Below, piece after piece: positions 6,343 through 12,614 of a stretch of 14,792 bases of DNA. The DNA lies in NCBI GenBank assembly GCA_017623265.1, contig JAGAPM010000125.1, forward strand, positions 1-14,792, written 5' to 3'. Under the pieces are notes generated by a model. That model saw only the letters and a program-made list of their open reading frames with translations. It was not told the origin of the DNA and did not search any database. Source of the DNA: Lentisphaeria bacterium (GTDB lineage: Bacteria; Verrucomicrobiota; Lentisphaeria; Victivallales; UBA1829). Made by a program: the position numbers and the translations under genes. Each line of letters opens with the position of its first letter. Position 1 is the stretch's first letter.

Positions 6343-6385
6343 ACCGGACTTGTTCAACAACAGAGCAAGTCCGGTTTGTTTTTTT
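6343..6385 (+). terminator. Strong intrinsic terminator
   Basis: ACCGGACTTG (6343-6352) and CAAGTCCGGT (6366-6375) form a perfect 10-bp stem with a 13-nt loop, followed by TTGTTTTTTT (6376-6385). The T-run is on the plus strand, so it terminates the DUF805-like gene. On the minus strand the hairpin lacks a T-run of its own, though it could still act as the 3' end structure of the convergent debranching mRNA. Confidence 0.9.
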
Positions 6386-6390
6386 ACAGA

Positions 6391-9300
6391 TCAGCGGTGC
6401 AGGAGTTTCCAGACACGATAGAATTCGGACATACCCCACGCCTGCGCATCGCATCCCCGGGGCTTGTGGGGAGCGTTTCCGTCCACGATTTCCGGCAGTT
6501 GTGCGATGCATCCGTTATCCATGAGTGTCACCATGGATGCAAGATAGGCACATGCCGTCTTTTTACCGTCTTCGCCATAGACCATATAATATGCTTCCGG
6601 GAACGAAGGGAAAGGCCATGTCCATGCAGTGCCGTTGTGATATGCCGGTTTTCTGCGTGTATCTTCATCGCCCTCATAGGTTCCGAAGTACGGTCTGTTG
6701 GGATTGTTCAAGCATCTGCCATCGGCGCCGTACACGGGGAGAGCATATTCTGTATTTCTGTCAGCCAGGGAGCGGATCGCACCGGGAATCAGCAGGGCTG
6801 AACATGCGTCCAGGATTCCGGCAGCCAGTTTTTTGTCTTTGATGGCGCCCAATGTGATCGCGAGGAGCTGATTGGAGCGCAGATGGTCATCAGCCACAGC
6901 TTTTGCGGCAGGCACGCCTCTGGAGCAATGAAGGCAATCGGAAAGATAATTTTTTCCGGGCAGTTTGAAAAATTTGAGGATCGAAAGCCGGACCTGAGCC
7001 GCACGCTCCTGCCAGACTGTCGCCCCGGTCACTTCTGCAAGGAAGGAGAGAGCAGCGAACCAGAGTGCCTGAATTTCAATGGGATATCCTTCCCGTGGTG
7101 TTCCGGCGGGATAGTTCGTATCCATCCATGTAAAGTGCGGCGGACTGAACATGAGGAAGCTTTCGGGATCCACACTGATCCCGTTTTCCGTTCCCCGGAT
7201 CAGCCCCTCCGCAAGGTGTTCCAGAACCTGTTTGAAGTTCTGTCCATCCCGGACGGGAGTTTCCAGAAAATCCCGATTACCTTCAGCACGGCACAGATCG
7301 GCGGCGGCGGTAAAGAGCCATAGAGGAGCATCGGAAGTATCCCGATTTGCGGCATTATTACCGGAAATCATATTAGGAATGGTTCCGTTCTCTTCAAAAC
7401 GTGTGAACTGAATCAGGATTTTTTTCACATCATCCCTGAAACGGGGGGCTGCGATGAGTCCGCGAGCGGCGATCAGCGTATCCCGTCCCCAGTCCAAAAA
7501 CCATGGATAACCTGCGATAACGGTTTTCAGATCATCCCGTTTGACGACAAACTCTCCGAGGGAATGGAGTGCGATTTGCTCAATATTGTTTCCGATGCAG
7601 TTGAACGGCTCCTGTTCCTGTGCGGCAGGAAGAATTTTTCTCTGCGTCTGCGGGGTGATGATCTGTCCGGTGATGTATGCGGTCTCATTTCCGGACAGAG
7701 AGAATCGGAATGCACCGGGGCTGAACAAATCGCTGTCCGGATCAAGTCCGCGTGCTGCTTCGTTTTCCATCCAGTTCATATAAAGCCATTCATCCTTGCG
7801 TTTGAATGTTCCCTCGGAACAAGTCAGAGAAAGGATACGATCGGGTGCGGGAGCAAAATCGAAACCATGTTCATGGGTTGTGATCTGATCCTTCCAGTAA
7901 TGTTCCGGTCCCTGTGCCGCTTTGGTATTGTAATGGAAATTGCGGTCCTCGATATCGGGTCTGATAATGATCTGGACGGGGATCTGATCCGGCAGCCGTT
8001 TCTGTGCCTGGCAGGCTTTTCTGTGTACGGTCAGGATCACTGCATTTTCACCCTGCACGATTTCCATTTTGATATTCAGTTCCAAAAACAGCCCGGTACC
8101 GACAGGGATGTGATATTCCCACACCCCGCCGCCATCGGCAGCAAGATGGAAGGAATGAAGGTGTTCGTGTTTGACTTCCTGACGGCGTGCATGCCAGAGG
8201 ACCCAGATACGGATTCTGCGCCACATAATATGCCGGTCTTCCGGATATTCCGTACTGAGATTAGCCAAAAGGATCGCATCGTACCGGCTCTTGAGCTGCT
8301 CCAGCTCCATGCGCTGATGGATGAGGGCACCACGACCATTCGCCTGCATGAACGCTCTGCTGTGACCATAGATGGCATTGCGGTTGAAACGGACAACCGC
8401 CTCTTTCACATCCTCCGGCAACAGCATCAGGACAGAGCTGCCGGCCTGCGAGCGCTCCTGTGCGTAGGAGCGAATCTGGAAGATCAATCTACGCGAACAC
8501 TCCGGTTCCGGCAGGGGCGGGATCAAGACAAAATATCTGCCGCTTTCATCCTTCATAGCGATGGCGCGCGCCAGGACTTTTTCGCCATTTTCATCCAAAA
8601 TCCGGCAACGGAACCGATGGAGTGCTGTGGCAAAAAGAGCGGTATCCGGAGGCAGCATCACGTCCCGGTTCAGATCCTCGGGGAACTGCCAATGAACAAA
8701 GGGGCTTCTGCCGGAATTGCCCGTAAGATCCTGCATGAACTGTTCGGGCGAACGGAGAAGTGCAGCAGCAGCCGAAGCATGATCGAACGCCGGCTCCAGT
8801 ACAGCAGACCGTCTATGCCATGCGGTCATCTGGAGTGCCACGGTTTTCGCTTCCTGCATGGTCAGGACATCTGTTGCCAAATCGTAGTCTGTTTCAGCGG
8901 CAGCGATCTGATCCAGCCAGCTTCTGCTGCAGGAAATGCAGACAAACTTTGCTGCCCCCAGCACAAGACGCAACTTATTTTCCGGGGTTCTTGCCAAAGT
9001 GATATTTTTTCCGGAGATGAGATCCAGCGCCGTACAGGATGTCAGTTCCGGCGTATAAGTGGCACTCCATTCCAATGTGGCAGTCCGTTCACAATCCAGA
9101 TTGACAGCGACCAGCAAATCATTTCCGGTTCCATCGGACCGTGAGAACAGGATGGCATTGACGCCACCGCAATCCAGGAATTCCATCATTGCACCGTTCC
9201 GGAAAGCGGGGTGAAGAGCCAGCAGCAGATTGAGTCTCCGAATCAGGGAGTTCTGGTTTTCTTCAGCCCCCCAGTTCAAGGCGGAAGCCTCATGGACATC

Positions 9301-10128
9301 GATCTTCTGTGTGGCAAACCATTCCACCCCGTTTGCGAAACCAAAGGCTCCTGAAACGGAACTGAGAGCGGAAAGAGCCGTACGCATGGAAGCATATTGG
9401 CGGGAAGTGGCGGCAAGACGGTTGTTGTCGTGCGTTTCTGCATAATGGATCATCAGGCCATTTCCGGAACTTTCGCTCCAAGCATACCGCAGATACCCTT
9501 CGATCTGCTCCCGGGAATAGTTCTGAAACAGTTCAGAGTACGCCCAGTTCAGATTCGCCTGATCCAACAGCGCTCTTGTTACAGCAGGATCACCGCCAAG
9601 ACCCTCCAACAGGAAAATCGTTTCCGGGAATTCCTGCCGGACCCGGGCGGTAATGTACTCCCATGCGGGTGCAGGGATCATGTAGCCGGCATCGCACCGG
9701 AAGCCGTCCACCCCTCTGCGACACCATACGAGGAAGACATCTGCCAGATATTTCCAGAGATCCAGTTTGCTGTGATCCAGTTCAGTCAGATCGCCCCATG
9801 TAATGCCCCATGCGCCGGGGGAATGGATCGTTCCATCCGGCTCCCGGACGAGCCAATCGGGATGAGTCTCATGGAGTTTTGCAGCCCATCCGGTATGATT
9901 GATGGCGATATCGATAAAAAGTTTGGCATCCCGCTTGTGGATTTCATCCGCCAGTTCAATAAACTGATCCAGCGGGGTTGCTTTGCGGTCGAACTCCGCC
10001 AGCGCGGGGTCGATTGCCGTAAAATCAAGGGAAGCATACGGACTGCCGAAACGCCCCATTCTGCCATAGACGGTAGGGGTTGGATTGACCGGCAGCAGAT
10101 GGATGATCCGGCATTTGAGATGGTTCAC
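6391..10128 (-). CDS. Glycogen debranching enzyme, GH13 plus GH133 (amylo-alpha-1,6-glucosidase), main part downstream of an in-frame TAG
   Basis: This frame encodes most of a two-activity debranching enzyme for glycogen. The 4-alpha-glucanotransferase (GH13) part comes first, with the DIAINHTG block (73-80), GFRCDAG with candidate nucleophile D146, FLLEG with candidate acid/base E175, and ETHDNNR with D234. A middle domain contains ANGRG at 596-600 and SRYDAILLANLSTEYPEDRH, as in GDE_N regions. The C-terminal GH133 (alpha/alpha)6 domain has PWFLDWGRD at 875-883 and NRDTSDAPLWL. It stops at TGA 6391-6393. The listed start is a GTG at 10128, but this is unlikely to be the true start. The same frame continues upstream for 61 more codons that encode the first strand and helix of the barrel (VYCAFVRQFG, GTFRDLIGELD). 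It then meets a TAG, beyond which the frame continues as the 122-codon N-terminal region. The ancestral protein would have about 1429 residues. Starting at 10128 would leave a damaged GH13 barrel but an intact GH133 domain. Confidence 0.93.
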   Translation of the reverse strand: MNHLKCRIIHLLPVNPTPTVYGRMGRFGSPYASLDFTAIDPALAEFDRKATPLDQFIELADEIHKRDAKLFIDIAINHTGWAAKLHETHPDWLVREPDGTIHSPGAWGITWGDLTELDHSKLDLWKYLADVFLVWCRRGVDGFRCDAGYMIPAPAWEYITARVRQEFPETIFLLEGLGGDPAVTRALLDQANLNWAYSELFQNYSREQIEGYLRYAWSESSGNGLMIHYAETHDNNRLAATSRQYASMRTALSALSSVSGAFGFANGVEWFATQKIDVHEASALNWGAEENQNSLIRRLNLLLALHPAFRNGAMMEFLDCGGVNAILFSRSDGTGNDLLVAVNLDCERTATLEWSATYTPELTSCTALDLISGKNITLARTPENKLRLVLGAAKFVCISCSRSWLDQIAAAETDYDLATDVLTMQEAKTVALQMTAWHRRSAVLEPAFDHASAAAALLRSPEQFMQDLTGNSGRSPFVHWQFPEDLNRDVMLPPDTALFATALHRFRCRILDENGEKVLARAIAMKDESGRYFVLIPPLPEPECSRRLIFQIRSYAQERSQAGSSVLMLLPEDVKEAVVRFNRNAIYGHSRAFMQANGRGALIHQRMELEQLKSRYDAILLANLSTEYPEDRHIMWRRIRIWVLWHARRQEVKHEHLHSFHLAADGGGVWEYHIPVGTGLFLELNIKMEIVQGENAVILTVHRKACQAQKRLPDQIPVQIIIRPDIEDRNFHYNTKAAQGPEHYWKDQITTHEHGFDFAPAPDRILSLTCSEGTFKRKDEWLYMNWMENEAARGLDPDSDLFSPGAFRFSLSGNETAYITGQIITPQTQRKILPAAQEQEPFNCIGNNIEQIALHSLGEFVVKRDDLKTVIAGYPWFLDWGRDTLIAARGLIAAPRFRDDVKKILIQFTRFEENGTIPNMISGNNAANRDTSDAPLWLFTAAADLCRAEGNRDFLETPVRDGQNFKQVLEHLAEGLIRGTENGISVDPESFLMFSPPHFTWMDTNYPAGTPREGYPIEIQALWFAALSFLAEVTGATVWQERAAQVRLSILKFFKLPGKNYLSDCLHCSRGVPAAKAVADDHLRSNQLLAITLGAIKDKKLAAGILDACSALLIPGAIRSLADRNTEYALPVYGADGRCLNNPNRPYFGTYEGDEDTRRKPAYHNGTAWTWPFPSFPEAYYMVYGEDGKKTACAYLASMVTLMDNGCIAQLPEIVDGNAPHKPRGCDAQAWGMSEFYRVWKLLHR

Positions 10129-10314
10129 AATATGATCCAGTTCGCCGATCAGATCCCGGAACGTACCGGAACCGGGGATAAGCGCATATCCATTCTCATC
10201 GAACTTCAGCAGCTCCTCCTGCGTAATTCCTTCCGCCAGAGATGAAACGGATTTGTTTTTGTTCTCACCGAACTGCCGGACAAAGGCACAGTAAACACTG
10301 TTCGAACAGCACTA
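10129..10314 (-). pseudogene. In-frame amber TAG and start-less coding stretch of the debranching gene
   Basis: TAG at 10314-10312 (minus strand) separates two parts of a single reading frame. The 61 codons after it begin CCSNSVYCAFVRQFGENK and run to ELDHI with no ATG, GTG or TTG. They encode what should be the first beta strand and helix of the GH13 barrel, so they belong to the ancestral protein. No frameshift is needed to join the halves; one base change of the TAG restores the gene. A perfect 12-bp palindrome (CTGTTCGAACAG, 10298-10309) lies 2 nt after the TAG. Whether this is a nonsense mutation, a sequence error or a read-through codon cannot be decided from the sequence. Confidence 0.85.
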
Positions 10315-10680
10315 AGCGGCAGGCTCCACATTTATATGCACATTATGCCCTTCCGCCCAGACCGTTTCCGATCCGTCATCCGGCACAAAGGAACACTTGC
10401 ACTCAAAGTGTCCGGGTTCGGTCAGAGCAAGGCGTATGGAGAAGGTATAATCATTGATTTTCTGCATGGGGATGTCAGACCAGTCCGCACCACCGGCAGT
10501 GATCCGCTCCTCCACTTCTTCAATGATCTCCGCTCTGCGTATTGCTGCATTGCCGAGATTGGTGCAAAGAAATGCTTTACCGGGAACGATCTTTCCGGTA
10601 AGCTGCACTTGAAATTCCATCGTATCGCCGGTATAGCGGATCAGATGTTTTCCTGTTTCGGGAAATTGTTTGATCTTCAT
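10312..10680 (-). CDS. N-terminal domain of the glycogen debranching enzyme, ended by in-frame TAG
   Basis: This 122-residue segment starts MKIKQFPETGKHLIRY and ends VEPAA at the TAG. It is rich in beta-strand patterns (MEFQVQLTGKI, YTFSIRLALTEPGHFECKCSF, WAEGHNVHINVEP). That suggests a beta-sandwich of the kind found before the GH13 barrel in large debranching enzymes, possibly involved in carbohydrate binding or domain packing. There is no signal peptide, so it is cytoplasmic like the rest of the enzyme. It is in the same frame as the GH13/GH133 part and the join is uninterrupted apart from the stop. An AAGG lies about 10 nt before the ATG. The gene for the secreted unknown protein ends 27 bp upstream, so the two form an operon. 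As a free protein it would be an isolated accessory domain; I think it is the amino end of one gene. Confidence 0.75.
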   Translation of the reverse strand: MKIKQFPETGKHLIRYTGDTMEFQVQLTGKIVPGKAFLCTNLGNAAIRRAEIIEEVEERITAGGADWSDIPMQKINDYTFSIRLALTEPGHFECKCSFVPDDGSETVWAEGHNVHINVEPAA

Positions 10681-10707
10681 ACTCTTTCTGCCTTATCCAA
10701 AGGGGGA

Positions 10708-11307
10708 TCAATCCGCAAAGATCAGCTCTTTGACCCTGCCCTGTTTCTTTCTCAACCGTACTTCAAAGACCAGCGGATCTGCCTTGGCAGACCGCAGATT
10801 CAGTTCCACTTTCACCGCCAGACGACGCTCCACCTTCTTCAGCGGTTCCGTCAGCAGGATCTCCGCCGGCACATCCAGCATCAGATAATTCCCCGGTGCG
10901 AGAGCCACCGGCTGACGTTTCGGGTTCTTTTCCTTTTTCCCTGCAGGCCAGATCTGCTTCCAAGCCAGATCCTCCAATTTTTCTCCGCGGCGTTTGAGCG
11001 GTGCAATACTGATCCGGATATTGTTCCGTTCCTCCTGAAACCATTCGTCAAGCGAGATAACTTCCAGATTGTTCCGGTTCAACACTTTGAAACTCAAGAT
11101 CGCCGGTGTGAGCTTTCCCTCTTTCACAAAGAACACATCATCCTGCAGACCGCGCTGAAGGGTCAGAGGTTCTTCCACTTTTGGAAATATCTTTGCTGTT
11201 TCGGGATCCACAAGCAGGTAATCCGGTTTGCTATCATCTTTTTTTCCTTTCGCAAAACCGGGCAGAGCAAGGGTTGCAATCAACAGCAGAAAAAACATCT
11301 TTTTCAT
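10708..11307 (-). CDS. Exported protein of unknown function
   Basis: I do not recognise this 199-residue protein. Starting at the ATG at 11307 it begins MKKMFFLLLIATLALPGFAKGKK, a clear Sec signal peptide with probable cleavage after GFA (near residue 18). The mature part is charged and probably beta-rich, with lysine/arginine clusters (APLKRRGEK, AGKKEKNPKRQP) and a conserved-looking core APGNYLMLDVPAEILLTEPLKK. It has no cysteine in the mature part, no lipobox and no membrane segment, so it is likely periplasmic. An in-frame ATG at 11349 would add 14 polar residues before the signal peptide and has no ribosome binding site. AAAGG lies 12 nt before the chosen ATG, a little far. It is the first gene of the operon with the cytoplasmic debranching enzyme 27 bp downstream; a link to carbohydrate use is only a guess from that position. 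Confidence 0.8.
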   Translation of the reverse strand: MKKMFFLLLIATLALPGFAKGKKDDSKPDYLLVDPETAKIFPKVEEPLTLQRGLQDDVFFVKEGKLTPAILSFKVLNRNNLEVISLDEWFQEERNNIRISIAPLKRRGEKLEDLAWKQIWPAGKKEKNPKRQPVALAPGNYLMLDVPAEILLTEPLKKVERRLAVKVELNLRSAKADPLVFEVRLRKKQGRVKELIFAD

Positions 11308-11368
11308 TCTGAAATGTTGCCTTTCTTCTGCCGAAACGGCAGATTTCATATTTTTTTTGCATTTTATA

Positions 11369-11396
11369 AATATAATGGCTTGAATCTTAATATCAA
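11369..11396 (-). promoter_or_regulatory. Sigma70-type promoter of the minus-strand operon
   Basis: On the minus strand TTGATA (11396-11391) and TATATT (11374-11369) are spaced 16 bp, each matching the consensus at five of six positions. It would start RNA about 55 nt before the ATG at 11307. On the plus strand a perfect TATAAT (11371-11376) overlaps this -10 but has no clear -35; it may serve the divergent recombinase gene. Confidence 0.6.
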
Positions 11397-11441
11397 GGGC
11401 GTATTGTTATAGAATGAAAAATTTTTTACGGATCAGCTGAT

Positions 11442-12461
11442 ATGAAAAACAATCCCAGACTTGCCCGGAAAACTCCGCCGGTCGCTACGATCCCGATCAA
11501 AGTGATCGAGCCGGAAGATGAAACACTGCAGCTCTTCCTCCGTTTCCTGGAGGGAGAACGGAATGCTTCCGCACACACGATCAACTCCTACCGGATCGAC
11601 ATTCTCCAATTCGCCGAGCTTTCTCTTGACTGCAAGGCAGATCAAAAACAGATCCCGTGGACCAGTGCGACTGTCGCCGATGCCCGTTGCTTCGTGGTCA
11701 AACTGCAGGAAAACGGCGTGGGAAAAACCTCAACGACACGAAAACTTTCCGCTCTGCGCAGTTTCTACCGCTTTCTGGAACGGGAAGACATCACCGACCA
11801 GAATCCCTTTTCCGGTCTCACCTCCCCCAAACGGGAAAAACTGCTGCCGAAATTCATGACCGTCAAAGAAGTGGATAAACTTCTGGGCGCTCCCGCAGCA
11901 TACTGGCAGGAACGACTGGCAAACGGCGTGGCAATGACCGAAGACAGCGCCGAACTGGGTGAAACCCGGGACGCCGCCATTCTGGAAGTCATCTACTCCG
12001 GCGGATTGCGTATCAATGAGGCAATGGGGCTGAACATGGGGGATCTTGATCTGTTTTCCGATGTGATGATGATCCGCGGAAAAGGGAAAAAAGAACGCTA
12101 CGCCGCACTGGGCGCACCTGCTGAACGGGCATTGCGTGCCTACTTTCAGGTCCGCGCCATGTACACTTCCGACCGTTCAAAAAATGCACCGGTCTTTGTC
12201 AATAAGCACGGACAGCGCCTGACCGCACGCAGTTTTCAACGGAATTTCAAGGAATATCTCAATCAGGCGGGCTTACCTTCAGATATGACGCCTCATAAGC
12301 TGCGCCACTCGTTTGCGACACATCTTCTGGATGCGGGCGCAGATCTGCGGAGTGTTCAGGAATTGCTGGGACATGAAAATCTCAGCACGACCCAGATCTA
12401 TACCCACATCACCACGGAACGGATGAAACGGATCTACAACGCCGCCCACCCCCGTGCGTAA
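11442..12461 (+). CDS. Tyrosine recombinase, XerC/XerD type
   Basis: This 339-residue integrase-family recombinase probably resolves chromosome dimers at dif together with a partner Xer protein. The N-terminal SAM-like core-binding domain (about 25-125) contains LQLFLRFLEGERNASAHTINSYRIDI and a KLSALRSFYRFL segment. The catalytic domain carries the full set: R190 (SGGLRINEA), a beta-hairpin lysine in GKGKKER (213-219), H285 and R288 (HKLRHSFATHLL), H311 (LLGHENLSTTQIY) and the nucleophile Y320. It is somewhat longer than typical Xer proteins (about 300 residues). The difference is a basic N-terminal extension and an insert of roughly 20 residues (about 152-173) before the R190 region. No phage or integron genes accompany it, which favours a housekeeping role. 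XerC and XerD cannot be told apart from sequence alone. The ribosome binding site is poor (GGAT about 8-10 nt upstream). Confidence 0.88.
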   Translation: MKNNPRLARKTPPVATIPIKVIEPEDETLQLFLRFLEGERNASAHTINSYRIDILQFAELSLDCKADQKQIPWTSATVADARCFVVKLQENGVGKTSTTRKLSALRSFYRFLEREDITDQNPFSGLTSPKREKLLPKFMTVKEVDKLLGAPAAYWQERLANGVAMTEDSAELGETRDAAILEVIYSGGLRINEAMGLNMGDLDLFSDVMMIRGKGKKERYAALGAPAERALRAYFQVRAMYTSDRSKNAPVFVNKHGQRLTARSFQRNFKEYLNQAGLPSDMTPHKLRHSFATHLLDAGADLRSVQELLGHENLSTTQIYTHITTERMKRIYNAAHPRA

Positions 12462-12472
12462 AAACGGGCAAC

Positions 12473-12516
12473 TTGTCACAGTTTAAACACACAAACAACT
12501 GCGCCATTTTGTCACA
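12473..12516 (+). promoter_or_regulatory. Direct repeats TTGTCACA upstream of the sigma54 promoter
   Basis: TTGTCACA occurs at 12473-12480 and 12509-12516, 36 bp start to start. A near copy, TTGTCAAA, occurs downstream at about 12573-12580. The first is directly followed by the palindrome GTTTAAAC (12481-12488), and the second is part of TTGT-CAC-ACAA. The first two lie about 75 and 40 bp before the -24 element, a position where sigma54 activators often bind. Binding is inferred, not shown. Confidence 0.35.
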
Positions 12517-12546
12517 CAATCCATTTTTTTCATACACAATCTGCCG

Positions 12547-12563
12547 TTGGCACGCTTTTTGCT
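12547..12563 (+). promoter_or_regulatory. Sigma54 (RpoN) promoter of clpB
   Basis: TTGGCACG-CTTT-TTGCT matches the -24/-12 sigma54 consensus (TTGGCACG-N4-TTGCW) at every fixed position. The GG (12549-12550) and GC (12561-12562) are the required 12 bp apart. Transcription would start near 12574, giving a leader of about 40 nt before the clpB ATG. It lies in the intergenic gap in the correct orientation. No clear sigma70 or heat-shock-type promoter competes with it in the gap. Confidence 0.8.
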
Positions 12564-12614
12564 TTATTGAAGTTGTCAAAGAAAAAACAACCGCAAAATG
12601 AAGGAGAAAGCACT

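Noticed and set aside
6343..6385. Bidirectional terminator for the convergent genes
   Set aside because: The T-run is present only on the plus strand. On the minus strand the stem is followed by A-rich sequence, so termination there is not supported.
7564..9144. 526-codon open frame on the plus strand
   Set aside because: Antisense to the well-supported debranching enzyme, with no recognisable domain and no good ribosome binding site.
6400..10300. Very frequent CCGGA/TTCCGG motifs as a DNA uptake signal
   Set aside because: They mostly follow from favoured codons such as CGG and CCG and from common dipeptides on both strands; enrichment beyond codon use cannot be judged by eye.
10298..10309. 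CTGTTCGAACAG as a LexA operator
   Set aside because: The half-sites are reversed relative to the GAAC-N4-GTTC operator and the site is inside a coding frame.
10312..10314. TAG as a pyrrolysine codon
   Set aside because: The position is a linker between domains, not an active site, and nothing in the window points to pyrrolysine machinery. Plain mutation, error or general read-through explains it better.
12451..12468. CCCGT/ACGGG hairpin at the end of the xer gene as a terminator
   Set aside because: Only five base pairs, overlapping the stop codon, with no T-run.
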